From Streptomyces roseus (GTDB lineage Bacteria > Actinomycetota > Actinomycetes > Streptomycetales > Streptomycetaceae), in assembly GCF_001044425.1 (NCBI RefSeq), contig NZ_LFML01000161.1, positions 113,845 through 177,844 of the forward strand: 64,000 nt of DNA, read 5' to 3'. Position 1 is the stretch's first letter; every line of letters starts with the position of its first letter. Both the position numbers and the translations under genes were made by a program. The notes beneath the pieces are model-generated. The model did not search any database. It was not told the origin of the DNA and was given only the letters and a program-made list of their open reading frames with translations. Shown one piece after another: positions 34,733 through 43,174 of this stretch.

Positions 34733-35650
34733 TCAGACCGCGTGCTCGGCGAGGAGCGCGGCGGCCTTTTCGAGATCGTCCGGGGTCTTCAGGGCCACGG
34801 TCGGCACGCCCTTGAGCGCGCGCTTGGCCAGACCCGTCAGGGTGCCACCCGGGCTGAGCTCGATGATCCCGGTGACACCCAGCTCGCCGAACGTCTCCAT
34901 GCACAGGTCCCAGCGGACCGGGTTCGCGACCTGGCCGACCAGGCGGGCGACGACGTCGGCGCCCGTGGCGACGACGCGGCCGTCCTTGTTCGAGACGTAC
35001 TTGAGCTCCGGGTCGGCCGGGGTGAGGGCCTGCGCGGCCTTCTCCAGCGTGGCGACCGCGGGAGCCATGTGGTGCGTGTGGAAGGCGCCCGCGACCTTGA
35101 GGGCGACGACCTTCATGGAGCCCGCGGGCTTCTCGGCCGCCAGGGCCTCGATCTGCTCCATCGTTCCCGCGGCGACGATCTGGCCCGCGCCGTTGATGTT
35201 CGCCGGGGTCAGCCCCAGCTTCTCCAGGTGCGCGAGGACGACCGCCTGGTCGCCGCCGAGCACCGCGGCCATGCCCGTCTCGGTGACGGCGGCGGCCTCG
35301 GCCATCGCCAGACCGCGGGTCCGTACGAACGACAGCGCGTCCGCGTCGGACAGCACACCGGCGTACGCGGCGGCGGTGATCTCGCCGACGCTGTGGCCCG
35401 CCACGGCGCCGAAGGCCGTACGGGCGCCCAGGGCGGAAGCGGACAGGAGACCGGCGGCCACCAGCAGCGGCTGCGCCACCGCCGTGTCGCGGATCTCGTC
35501 CGCGTCCGCCTTCGTGCCGTAGTGGGCAAGGTCGAGCTCGATGGCGTCCGACCAGGCGGCGACGCGGTCAGCGGCGCCGGGGAGGTCGAGCCAGGGAGTC
35601 AGGAAGCCGGGCGTCTGTGCGCCTTGGCCGGGAGCGACGAGTACGAGCAC
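34733..35650 (-). CDS. fabD: Malonyl-CoA:ACP transacylase
   Basis: Transfers malonyl from CoA to ACP, the entry step for fatty-acid elongation and, in Streptomyces, also for type II polyketide pathways. 305 residues with catalytic Ser87 in GAVAGHSVGEI and His191 in GAFHTHHM. The GTG at 35650 (reading M/V-LVLVAPGQGAQTPG) is chosen because GAGAG lies 7 nt upstream; an in-frame GTG two codons earlier is the alternative. First gene of the fab cluster, with a candidate regulator site in its 89-bp upstream gap. Confidence 0.95.
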   Translation of the reverse strand: MLVLVAPGQGAQTPGFLTPWLDLPGAADRVAAWSDAIELDLAHYGTKADADEIRDTAVAQPLLVAAGLLSASALGARTAFGAVAGHSVGEITAAAYAGVLSDADALSFVRTRGLAMAEAAAVTETGMAAVLGGDQAVVLAHLEKLGLTPANINGAGQIVAAGTMEQIEALAAEKPAGSMKVVALKVAGAFHTHHMAPAVATLEKAAQALTPADPELKYVSNKDGRVVATGADVVARLVGQVANPVRWDLCMETFGELGVTGIIELSPGGTLTGLAKRALKGVPTVALKTPDDLEKAAALLAEHAV

Positions 35651-35718
35651 CCTCACACTCTCTCTTGCGGACGGTCCCCGCCGCCCGTGGGGACAGGGAC
35701 GAAGAACCGTCGGGGTAA

Positions 35719-35735
35719 TTGTTGATGTCCGACAA
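35719..35735 (-). promoter_or_regulatory. Candidate FasR-type operator upstream of fabD
   Basis: The 17-bp element TTGTTGATGTCCGACAA has inverted arms TTGT/ACAA spaced 9 bp. It lies in the only non-coding gap between the PucR-type regulator gene and fabD, and it is AT-rich relative to its surroundings. FasR of S. coelicolor is known to activate the fab operon; that this exact element is the site is my inference. Confidence 0.45.
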
Positions 35736-35739
35736 AAGT

Positions 35740-36945
35740 CTAGGACTGCGGATCGCCGTCGGCCAGACGCCCGAGGATCAAGGCGATCCGCAGCGTGAAC
35801 GCGGATCGGACATCGGACGGTGACCAGCCGGTGACGTCGGTCACACGTCGCAGCCGGTAGCGCACCGTGTTCGGGTGCACGAACAACATCCGTGCCGCCC
35901 CCTCCAGGCTGCTCGCCTGCTCCAGATAGACGCTCAGCGTCTCCAGCAACGCGGAGCCCGCCTCCTCCAGCGGTCTGTAGATCTCCTCCACCAACTGCTC
36001 CCTGGCGGAGGGATCCGACGCGATCGCGCGCTCGGGCAGGAGATCGTCGGCGAGCACCGGCCGCGGGGCGTCCTGCCAGGCCGTACAGGCCTTCAGCCCG
36101 GCCGCCGCGGCCTGCGCCGACTTGGTCGCGTTCAGCAGATCCGCCACCACCGGACCCGCCACCACCGGACCGGCCGCGAACGGGCCGATCAGCGACTTGG
36201 CCACCTGGAGCGGGTTGTCGCTGCCGCCCGCGATCACGACGAGGCGGTCCCCGAGCACGCCCGTCAGGACCTGGAGCTTGTGGTGCCGGGCCGCCCGCCG
36301 GATCGCCTCCACCGTCAGCTCGCTGTCGCCCTCCGGCGCCGTGCCGAGCACCACGCACACGTGCTCCGGCGAATTCCAGCCAAGTGCGGCGGCCCGCGAC
36401 AGGGCCCCCTCGTCGGCCTCGCCCGACAGCACCGCGTTCACGACGAGGGACTCCAGGCGGGCGTCCCACGCCCCGCGCGCCTCGGCGGCCTGCGCGTACA
36501 CCTGGGCCGTCGCGAACGCGATCTCCCGGGCGTACACCAGCAGAGCCTCGCGCAGGATCGACTCGTCGCCCGGGGCCGCGACCTCCTCGATCGCGGTCTC
36601 CATGACCTCGATCGTGGTGCGGACCATCTCCACGGTCTGGCGCAGCGTGATCGCCCGGGTCAGCTCGCGCGGAGCCGTCCCGAACACGTCCGTCGAGATC
36701 GCCTGCGGAGTCTCCGGGTGCCGGAACCACTCCGTGAACGCGGCGATGCCGGCCTGCGCGACCAGGCCGATCCAGGACCGGTTCTCCGGGGGCATCGCCC
36801 GGTACCACGGCAGGGTCTCGTCCATGCGCGCGATCGCGTTTGCGGCGAGCCGGCCGGAGGACTTCTCCAGTCGGCGCAGCGTCGCGGAGTGCGGATGGGC
36901 GGGAGCGGGATGCGCGGGGGAATGCTCACGTTCGGGTTGGGGCAC
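35740..36945 (-). CDS. fasR: PucR-type transcriptional activator of fatty-acid synthesis (FasR)
   Basis: 401-residue cytoplasmic regulator. The C-terminal PucR helix-turn-helix reads LSVYLEQASSLEGAARMLFVHPNTVRYRL, and a GGDEF-like/CdaR central region precedes it. The N-terminal part (RRLEKSSGRLAANAIARMDETLPWYRAMPPENRSW) is characteristic of the protein encoded just upstream of fabD in streptomycetes. FasR there activates fabD-fabH-acpP-fabF; the same position and orientation here support the assignment. The start at GTG 36945 is uncertain because no good ribosome-binding site is visible; a Met at MPPENRS would remove conserved sequence. Confidence 0.87.
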   Translation of the reverse strand: MPQPEREHSPAHPAPAHPHSATLRRLEKSSGRLAANAIARMDETLPWYRAMPPENRSWIGLVAQAGIAAFTEWFRHPETPQAISTDVFGTAPRELTRAITLRQTVEMVRTTIEVMETAIEEVAAPGDESILREALLVYAREIAFATAQVYAQAAEARGAWDARLESLVVNAVLSGEADEGALSRAAALGWNSPEHVCVVLGTAPEGDSELTVEAIRRAARHHKLQVLTGVLGDRLVVIAGGSDNPLQVAKSLIGPFAAGPVVAGPVVADLLNATKSAQAAAAGLKACTAWQDAPRPVLADDLLPERAIASDPSAREQLVEEIYRPLEEAGSALLETLSVYLEQASSLEGAARMLFVHPNTVRYRLRRVTDVTGWSPSDVRSAFTLRIALILGRLADGDPQS

Positions 36946-37026
36946 GGGACAAGACTGCCTTATCGGGACGGCGGCGCGGAGTCCGGTCCCGCGGCGGCGT
37001 TCCACCGGGGGGCTACGGTGGCTCCC

Positions 37027-37680
37027 ATGATTGACGTACGCCGCGGGGCCGACCGGTACGCGGGCGGGGATCCGGACGCCGGGATCACCACCGCGCACGC
37101 CTTCTCCTTCGGCGCCCACTACGATCCGGACAATCTGCGCTTCGGCCCGGTCCTGGCGTGCAACGAGGAGACGCTGGCCCCGGGCGCGGGCTTCGACGAG
37201 CACCCGCACAGCCACACCGAGATCGTGACCTGGGTCGTCGAGGGCGAGCTCACGCACAAGGGCAGCACCGGCGAGAACACGGTGGTCCGGCACGGCGACG
37301 TGCAGCACCTGGCCGCCGGATCCGGCGCCCGGCACATCGAGCGCAACGACGGCACGGTGGCGCTGCGCTTCGTGCAGACGTGGCTCGCGCCGTCGGCCGC
37401 CGGCGGGGAGCCCTCGTACGCGCTGGTCCGGCAGATCGCCGACGGCACCCCGTACGAGATCCCCGCGGCCGGCGCCGTCCTGCACGTGCGCAGGCCCGGC
37501 GCGGGCGAGCGGATCGCCCTGCCGGCGTCGGAGCGGGTCTACCTGCACGTGGTGCGCGGGGACCTGCGCCTGGACGGGGAGGAGCTCGGTCCCGGGGACG
37601 CGGCGCGGATCACCGGCGAAGAGGGCCTGGAGATCGTCGCCGGGTCCCCGGGCGAGCTGCTGATCTGGGAGCTGCCGTAG
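37027..37680 (+). CDS. Pirin-family bicupin protein
   Basis: 217-residue cupin protein. The N-terminal cupin has the metal-binding arrangement DEHPHSHTEIVTWVVEGEL and, later, GSGARHIERN, giving three His and one Glu as in pirins. The C-terminal cupin is weaker (LHVVRGDLRLDGEELGPGDAARI). Pirin relatives include quercetin dioxygenases and regulatory iron proteins; the role here is unknown. It is divergent from fasR across 81 bp. The ATG at 37027 is preceded by GGTGG. Confidence 0.88.
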   Translation: MIDVRRGADRYAGGDPDAGITTAHAFSFGAHYDPDNLRFGPVLACNEETLAPGAGFDEHPHSHTEIVTWVVEGELTHKGSTGENTVVRHGDVQHLAAGSGARHIERNDGTVALRFVQTWLAPSAAGGEPSYALVRQIADGTPYEIPAAGAVLHVRRPGAGERIALPASERVYLHVVRGDLRLDGEELGPGDAARITGEEGLEIVAGSPGELLIWELP

Positions 37681-37717
37681 CGGGCGGCGGGCTCAGCGGC
37701 CGACGGGCTCGGCGGGC

Positions 37718-38557
37718 TCAGCGGGCGGCGGCGAGCTCGGCGAGGACCGCGTCGGTGAACGGGGGCCAGGCCTCCACGGCCCACGGGCCGAAGGCGCGGT
37801 CGGCCAGCGCCACGCACGCTGCGCCGGCGTCCGGGTCCACCCACAGGAAGGTGCCGGCCTGCCCGAAGTGCCCGAAGGTGCGCGGCGAGGAGGCGGCGCC
37901 CGTCCAGTGCGGGGACTTCCCGTCGCGGATCTCCAGGCCGAGCCCCCAGTCGTTGGGGGACTGGATCCCGTAGCCCGGAAGCACCCCCTTGAGCCCCGGG
38001 TGGACCACCGAGGTGGCCTCCACGACCGTGCGCGCGTCCAGCAGCCGCGGCGCCTGGAGCTCGGCGGCGAACCGGACGAGGTCGCAGACCGTCGAGACCC
38101 CGTCCTTGGCGGGCGAGCCGTCCAGCGTGGTCGACGCCATGCCGAGCGGCTCGAACACCGCCTGGTGCACGTAGTGCGCGAACGCGATGCCCGTCGCCTT
38201 GGTGATGTGGTCGCCCAGCACCTCGAAACCGGCGTTCGAGTACAGCCGGCGCGTACCGGGGGCGGCCATCGCGCGGTGCTCGTCGAAGGCCAGCCCGCTG
38301 GTGTGCGCGAGCAGGTGACGGACCGTCGAACCCTCGGGGCCGGCCGGCTCGTCCAGCTCGATCGCCCCCTCCTCGTACGCGACGAGCGCGGCGTACGCGG
38401 CCAGCGGCTTGGTCACCGACGCCAGCGCGAAGCGGTGGTCCAGGGGGCCGTGGGAGCCGGCCAGGCTCCCGTCGGCGCGCACCACGGCCGCCGCGGCGGT
38501 CGGTACCGGCCAGTTCTCGATGGTCCGCAGGCTCTGCAGGGTCTCCACGCTCTCCAT
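37718..38557 (-). CDS. Serine hydrolase, beta-lactamase / DD-peptidase-like
   Basis: 279-residue protein of the class C beta-lactamase/esterase fold without a signal peptide, so probably cytoplasmic. The nucleophile motif SVTK (ALASVTKPLAAYAAL) and the second motif YSN (RRLYSNAGFEVLG) are intact. The KTG-equivalent is HFGQAG near the C-terminus, as in EstB-type esterases. VRHLLAHTSGL is a further family landmark. Substrate unknown. It is divergent from the MerR gene, with the MerR operator lying between the two starts, so it may be co-regulated. Confidence 0.87.
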   Translation of the reverse strand: MESVETLQSLRTIENWPVPTAAAAVVRADGSLAGSHGPLDHRFALASVTKPLAAYAALVAYEEGAIELDEPAGPEGSTVRHLLAHTSGLAFDEHRAMAAPGTRRLYSNAGFEVLGDHITKATGIAFAHYVHQAVFEPLGMASTTLDGSPAKDGVSTVCDLVRFAAELQAPRLLDARTVVEATSVVHPGLKGVLPGYGIQSPNDWGLGLEIRDGKSPHWTGAASSPRTFGHFGQAGTFLWVDPDAGAACVALADRAFGPWAVEAWPPFTDAVLAELAAAR

Positions 38558-38574
38558 GCGGCCGAGCCTACTTG

Positions 38575-38592
38575 CTTGGAGTGCACTCCAAG
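38575..38592. promoter_or_regulatory. Perfect 18-bp MerR-type operator
   Basis: CTTGGAGTGCACTCCAAG is a perfect palindrome. It lies 18 bp from the ATG of the MerR gene and 18 bp from the start of the divergent hydrolase. A weak -35 (CTTGCT, 38571) and -10 (TTTTAG, 38594) flank it in the MerR direction. The sequence matches the CTTGGAGT-type operators of NmlR/AdhR-like MerR regulators. Confidence 0.85.
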
Positions 38593-38609
38593 GTTTTAGC
38601 GTGGTCGCC

Positions 38610-39005
38610 ATGAGCCTGACGGAGACGCGGTACACGATCAGCGAAGTCGAGGCCCGGACCGGTCTGACCCAGCACACGCTGCGCTGGTACGAGCGGATCG
38701 GCCTGATGCCGCACGTGGACCGCTCCCACTCGGGACAGCGCCGGTTCAGCGACAGGGACCTCCACTGGCTGGCCTTCGTGGGCAAGCTGCGCGCCACCGG
38801 GATGTCGGTGGCCGACATGGTCCGCTACGCCGAACTCGTGCGCGAGGGTGAGCACACCGTCGACCAGCGGCGCGAACTGCTGGAGCAGACGCGGCGCGAG
38901 GTGCGTGCGCGGATCACGGAGCTGAACGACGCGCTCGCCGTACTGGATTTCAAGATCGACATGTATGCCAAGGGCACGACCGCGGGGAAGGCGACACGAC
39001 CATGA
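38610..39005 (+). CDS. MerR-family regulator (NmlR/AdhR-like)
   Basis: 131-residue activator/repressor. The N-terminal winged helix is YTISEVEARTGLTQHTLRWYERIGLM, and a dimerisation coiled coil ends near residue 120. It has no cysteine, unlike NmlR/AdhR, which sense aldehydes through a conserved Cys; the inducing signal must differ. It is coupled to the aldo-keto reductase by a 4-nt ATGA overlap. The palindromic operator just upstream implies autoregulation. The transcript would start close to the ATG. Confidence 0.9.
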   Translation: MSLTETRYTISEVEARTGLTQHTLRWYERIGLMPHVDRSHSGQRRFSDRDLHWLAFVGKLRATGMSVADMVRYAELVREGEHTVDQRRELLEQTRREVRARITELNDALAVLDFKIDMYAKGTTAGKATRP

Positions 39006-40021
39006 CGCAGAACACCACCATCGAGCAGGTCGAACTCGGCAAGGGGGGCCCGCTGGTGGGCGTCCAGGGCCTCGGCTGCATGGGCATGAGCGAGTTCTAC
39101 GGGGAGACCGACGAGGCGCGGGCCCGCGACACCCTGGAAGCGGCCCTCGCCACCGGGGTCACCCTCTTCGACACCGCGGACAGCTACGGGCGCGGGGCCA
39201 ACGAGAAGTTCATCGCGCCGTTCGTGGCCGAGCACCGGGACGAGATCACCCTCGCCACCAAGTTCGGCATCGAGCGCACCGACGACCCGCAGCACCGCGG
39301 CATCCGCAACGACCGCGCGTACATCCGCCGGGCCGTGGAGGACAGCCTGCGCCGGCTCGGTACCGATGTGATCGACCTCTACTACATGCACCGGCGCGAC
39401 CCGGCCGTGCCGTTCGCCGAGTCGGTGGGCACGATGGCCGAGCTGGTGCAGGAGGGCAAGGTGCGCCACCTGGGGCTCAGCGAGGTCACCGGTCCGGAAC
39501 TGCGCGAGGCGTACGAGGTGCACCCGATCGCGGCGCTCCAGTCGGAGTGGTCGCTGTTCAGCCGGGACGTGGAGAACACGGCGGTGGGCGCGGCGGCGGA
39601 GCTGGGCGTGGCCTTCGTGCCGTACTCCCCGCTCGGGCGCGGCTTCCTGACCGGCTCGTTCGCGGACGCCTCGGCCGATCTGTCGGCGGCGGACTTCCGC
39701 CGCTTCCAGCCCCGGTTCACGGGCGACAACGCCAAGGCCAACGCGGCGCTGCTGGCGCCGGTGCGGGAGATCGCGCAGGCGCACGGGGCGACCCCGGCGC
39801 AGATCGCGCTGGCCTGGGTGCAGCAGCGGGCGCAGGTGCACGGGCTGACGGTGGTCCCGATCCCGGGCACCCGCAAGACCAACCGCCTCGCGGAGAACAC
39901 CGCCGCGACGCGGATCACGCTCACGCCGGCGGAGCTCGCGCTGCTGGAGCCGATCGCCGGACAGGTCGCGGGCGACCGCTACCCGGACATGACCTGGACG
40001 TCCGCGGGCCGTGAGGGCTGA
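39002..40021 (+). CDS. Aldo/keto reductase
   Basis: Cytoplasmic NADPH-dependent reductase of 339 residues, YhdN/AKR13-like barrel. The catalytic tetrad is visible: Asp57 and Tyr62 in LFDTADSYG, Lys87 in TLATKFGI and His130 in DLYYMHRRD. VPYSPLGRGFLTG and PIPGTRK form the cofactor pocket. It probably detoxifies reactive aldehydes or ketones. Translation is coupled to the upstream MerR gene. Two hairpins follow the stop. Confidence 0.93.
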   Translation: MTQNTTIEQVELGKGGPLVGVQGLGCMGMSEFYGETDEARARDTLEAALATGVTLFDTADSYGRGANEKFIAPFVAEHRDEITLATKFGIERTDDPQHRGIRNDRAYIRRAVEDSLRRLGTDVIDLYYMHRRDPAVPFAESVGTMAELVQEGKVRHLGLSEVTGPELREAYEVHPIAALQSEWSLFSRDVENTAVGAAAELGVAFVPYSPLGRGFLTGSFADASADLSAADFRRFQPRFTGDNAKANAALLAPVREIAQAHGATPAQIALAWVQQRAQVHGLTVVPIPGTRKTNRLAENTAATRITLTPAELALLEPIAGQVAGDRYPDMTWTSAGREG

Positions 40022-40033
40022 TCCGCTCCGGCC

Positions 40034-40123
40034 GCGGCCATCGCCGGGGGGCCTCCCGGCGGTGGCCGCGCTCGTCGCCGGACGCGCCCCTCGGCTGCCG
40101 CGCTCGTCGGTGGCCGAGGGGCG
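40034..40123. terminator. Two hairpins between convergent AKR and DUF4429 genes
   Basis: The first hairpin has arms GCGGCCATCGCCGGG (40034-40048) and CCCGGCGGTGGCCGC (40055-40069) with one mismatch. The second has arms CGCCCCTCGGC/GCCGAGGGGCG (40085-40095 with 40113-40123). They fill the 113-bp convergent gap and could stop transcription from either side. Confidence 0.7.
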
Positions 40124-40134
40124 GACCCCGGGTC

Positions 40135-40986
40135 TCAGGCCTCGGCGGCGAAGCGGTCGCGCAGTGCGGAGTACTCGGCGTCCGTGAGCAGGCCCGCGCC
40201 GTACAACTCGCCCAGGTGGTGCAGTCGTTCGTCCGTGCGGGCCGCCGGGACCGAGGCCACCGGGGCGCGGCCGCGCAGGGCGGCGAGGACGGCCGCCGCG
40301 AACGGCAGCGACTCGTGCACCGATCCGTACCCGACGGCGAACACCGCGGTCGCCAGGTCGTGGTCGGGCCGCGGATCCGCGGGCGCGTCCCGCAGCAGCA
40401 GACGCAGGTGGCCGCCCGGACGCTCCGGCGAGCTCCACTCGACGCCGGTCAGCGCGGTCAGCGGGTAACGCTGGTCGCCCGCCTTCCACTTGGTGCTCGT
40501 GGCCCCGGTGCGCGACCAGTGGAAGGTGACGGCCGAGCCGTCGAACCCGAGCCGTGCGTCGTACGCCTTCAGCTGGAGCGGCGGCTCCGGCACCCGGACG
40601 AGGAACCGCTGCGCCGGCTCGTCGGCCTCCGGGCCCAGCCGGGCCCGCACGGCGTCCGCGAACTCGGCGGCCTGCCCGGCCCGGTCGCCCGGCAGCACCA
40701 GCCGGTACGGATCGCAGACCTCCCGCAGCTGTCCCGCGGCGGCCTCCATCAGCGGATCCGCACCCGCCCGCGGCACGGCGCGCAGGACCACCGCGTCCCG
40801 TCTCCCCCCGGATCCGGACGCGCTCACGCTCACCCCCGACAACGCCTCGAAGGGGATGCGCCGCTCTCCGAGGGAGTGCAGGAGTCTCGGAGTCCTCGGC
40901 GTGCGTATCCCCCGTGCGTAGCGGATGAGCACCGAGTCCGAGTCGAACTCCCAGACGGCATGATTTCCGGCCAGTACGTCACCCAT
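40135..40986 (-). CDS. DUF4429 protein with C-terminal SHOCT-like motif
   Basis: 283-residue cytoplasmic protein. DUF4429 landmarks are GNHAVWEFDSDSVLIRYARG at the N-terminus and LKAYDARLGFDGSAVTFHW in the second repeat. It ends with a short SHOCT motif (LGELYGAGLLTDAEYSALRDRFAAE), an oligomerisation or tethering segment common in actinobacteria. Function unknown. The ATG at 40986 is chosen from the conserved MGDVLAGNHAVW; in-frame upstream ATG and GTG codons exist and the ribosome-binding site is poor. Confidence 0.82.
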   Translation of the reverse strand: MGDVLAGNHAVWEFDSDSVLIRYARGIRTPRTPRLLHSLGERRIPFEALSGVSVSASGSGGRRDAVVLRAVPRAGADPLMEAAAGQLREVCDPYRLVLPGDRAGQAAEFADAVRARLGPEADEPAQRFLVRVPEPPLQLKAYDARLGFDGSAVTFHWSRTGATSTKWKAGDQRYPLTALTGVEWSSPERPGGHLRLLLRDAPADPRPDHDLATAVFAVGYGSVHESLPFAAAVLAALRGRAPVASVPAARTDERLHHLGELYGAGLLTDAEYSALRDRFAAEA

Positions 40987-41061
40987 GCGGCACATGGTAA
41001 AGGGACGCACCCCCGCGCGTCCCCCTTGGTACGAAGCCCGTTTTCCAGGGCTCTACACGTG

Positions 41062-42303
41062 TCAGTCCCCGTCTGTCCCGGATATTCCGCGCCGGCAGGC
41101 ATCGTCGCCGGTCGCGCAGGTGACGGAACCGAACGCACCGGTTCCGATTCTGGCGAAGTTGTCCAGGGATCCGGTACCTGGCTCGAAGTAGCCGGTGTGG
41201 AGCTTGGCCCCGGCCGAGGACAGCAGCCGCGACCCGAAGTCCGGCGACACCGGGTCCGCCCCGTGGCCGACCCCGCCGACCTCCAGGTGCGGTACGTCCG
41301 CGATCCAGTCCCCGGAGTCCCGCGTGGCCCACACCCGGGCCGAGGTGTGCAGGTCGGCCACGGACTGCGCGCGCATGCCCGGGCTGCCCGCCACCACCAC
41401 GTCCGTCACCGACTCCGGCAGCGCGTGCGCGGCGACCCCGCACACCACCGATCCGTAGCTGTGGCAGAACAGCGCCACGCTCGCGTCCCCGGGCAGCCCC
41501 GCCGCCAGGGACTCCAGCCGTACGGCGCCGTCCACCGCCATCCGGCCGGTTGCCGCGTCCATGCCGACCCCGGTCGGCGCGGTGTACCCGGCCCAGGCGA
41601 TGACCGCGGTCCGGCTGCCCGGGGCCTGCGCGCGCTGGGCCTCGTACAGCGACTGCGCCATGCCGACGGGGGCGATGAGGCGGCGCTGGGTGCGCTCGAA
41701 GGTGAGCACGTCGGTGTCGACCCCGGGGACGATCACCGAGATCCGCCCCGCCCGGTCGAGATCGCCGAAGACCTCGGCGACGCGCCCGCCGCCGGTCGGG
41801 TCGAAGGCGAGGATCTGCCGGTCCGGCTCGGCCAGGGACTCGAAGCGGTGGGCGCGCCGGCCGGCCGTGACGCGGTCGGCCGGGGTCAGGCTGACGTCCC
41901 GGCTGCGGGCCTCCTCCGCCCGCTGCGCCAGTTCCAGGCCGCGCAGGTTGGCCCGGTAGCGCAGGGCGGCGGGCGCCCCGTCGAGGTTGCCGACGACCAG
42001 GGGGTATCCCTCGGCGAGCCGGGCCCGCTGGGCTCCGTCGAGGCCGGCGAAGAACCGGGCCACCGTCCGGGCGGGGGCGTCGGCGGCCGGCAGCGGGCGC
42101 CCGTCGATCCGGGCCGAGGCCCAGGAGGCGAGGGCGGCGGTCCGCAGCGTGGTTCCGGCGTCGGGGCGGTGCACCGCGGTCCAGCCGGTGGTCGCCAGCA
42201 TGATGAACACGACCGCCAGCGCGAGCAGGGTGCGCAGGGCGGCGGGGCGCGGGTCGGCGCCGAGGGCGGTGGAGGGGGCGAGGCCGGGCAGGTTCACTGC
42301 CAC
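41062..42303 (-). CDS. Alpha/beta hydrolase, DUF1023-like, with N-terminal membrane helix
   Basis: 413-residue protein. One hydrophobic helix near the N-terminus (LRTLLALAVVFIMLATTGW) anchors or exports it. The hydrolase domain has GRISVIVPGVDTDVLTFE, VIAWAGYTAPTGVG and the nucleophile elbow ALFCHSYGSVVCG, with a late GVGHGADPVSPDFG containing the probable His. These fit DUF1023. The C-terminus has paired cysteines (VTCATGDDACRRG), so the domain is probably outside the membrane. The substrate is unknown. Start choice is between GTGs at 42303 and 42297. Confidence 0.82.
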   Translation of the reverse strand: MAVNLPGLAPSTALGADPRPAALRTLLALAVVFIMLATTGWTAVHRPDAGTTLRTAALASWASARIDGRPLPAADAPARTVARFFAGLDGAQRARLAEGYPLVVGNLDGAPAALRYRANLRGLELAQRAEEARSRDVSLTPADRVTAGRRAHRFESLAEPDRQILAFDPTGGGRVAEVFGDLDRAGRISVIVPGVDTDVLTFERTQRRLIAPVGMAQSLYEAQRAQAPGSRTAVIAWAGYTAPTGVGMDAATGRMAVDGAVRLESLAAGLPGDASVALFCHSYGSVVCGVAAHALPESVTDVVVAGSPGMRAQSVADLHTSARVWATRDSGDWIADVPHLEVGGVGHGADPVSPDFGSRLLSSAGAKLHTGYFEPGTGSLDNFARIGTGAFGSVTCATGDDACRRGISGTDGD

Positions 42304-42382
42304 CAGCGTAGGAGACCGGATCCGGTCACGACGGCCAGGGTGACCGGGTTCACGGCCGGTCGTGCGCCCCTCGTACGGGCGT

Positions 42383-43033
42383 TCAGTGCCAGCGTGCTGC
42401 GAGCGCCGGGCCGATCTGGTCAAGGCAGGCCTCGGTCATCCGCCGGATCGAGGCCACGCTGGCGTCCCCGCCCTGGCCCCACAGTCGCCCGGTGACCCTC
42501 ATCACCCCGGAGACCGCGGCCACCGCCACCCGAGGCCGCGGGTCCGCGTCCACGTCCAGTCCCTCGCGATCGGCGATCAGCAGGGCGATCCGCTCCTCCA
42601 GCTCCGCGGAGCGGCGCAGGTGCACGGCGAGCAGGGCCGGGGTGGACTCGATGAGCTGGTAGGTGCGCATGTAGAGATCGACCGGGACCACCTCGGAGAG
42701 GGCCTCGTCTAGGGTGTCCCAGGCGTCGAGCACCGCGCGGCGCAGGGCTTCGAGCGGGCCCTCGGAGACCGGCCGGGCGCGCAGGGCGGCGACGAAGTGC
42801 GACTCCACCAGGTCCTGGACGGCGAAGGCGACCTCCTCCTTGTTGGCGAAGTAGCGGAAGAAGGTGCGCTGGGAGACGTCCACGGCGTCGGTGATCTCGT
42901 CGACGGTGGTCTGCTCGTACCCCTGCGCGACGAAGAGGAGGAGGGCGGCGCGCAGCAGCGCGTCCCGGGTGCGCCGCTTCTTGCGTTCGCGCAGCCCGGG
43001 CGCCGGTACCGGGGCCGGCCGCTCGTCGGTCAT
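42383..43033 (-). CDS. TetR-family regulator of the divergent efflux gene
   Basis: 216-residue repressor. The helix-turn-helix is RTRDALLRAALLLFVAQGYEQTTVDEITDAVDVSQRTFFRYF, split by a short turn, the AcrR-type pattern. The C-terminal ligand domain is helical. It is divergent from a DHA2 efflux pump across 141 bp containing a symmetric element, the standard TetR-efflux arrangement. An in-frame GTG directly before the ATG is an alternative start. Confidence 0.9.
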   Translation of the reverse strand: MTDERPAPVPAPGLRERKKRRTRDALLRAALLLFVAQGYEQTTVDEITDAVDVSQRTFFRYFANKEEVAFAVQDLVESHFVAALRARPVSEGPLEALRRAVLDAWDTLDEALSEVVPVDLYMRTYQLIESTPALLAVHLRRSAELEERIALLIADREGLDVDADPRPRVAVAAVSGVMRVTGRLWGQGGDASVASIRRMTEACLDQIGPALAARWH

Positions 43034-43144
43034 CACGGAGAGGTGTCCTTTCCGCAGGCTCCGCCTGCCGAACCTGACGCTGAGTGAGCGGTCAGGGTAC
43101 CTGTGACGGACCTGACAGCCACTGCCTCGTTAAGCCGTTTGTGA

Positions 43145-43163
43145 AGTGTCAGTCGCTGTCACT
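43145..43163. promoter_or_regulatory. Candidate TetR operator upstream of DHA2 efflux gene
   Basis: The 19-bp imperfect palindrome AGTGTCAGTCGCTGTCACT (arms AGTGxCAG/CTGxCACT) is centred about 20 bp before the efflux ATG. It is located where a repressor would block transcription or initiation. Confidence 0.55.
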
Positions 43164-43174
43164 AGCCTGTTCGC

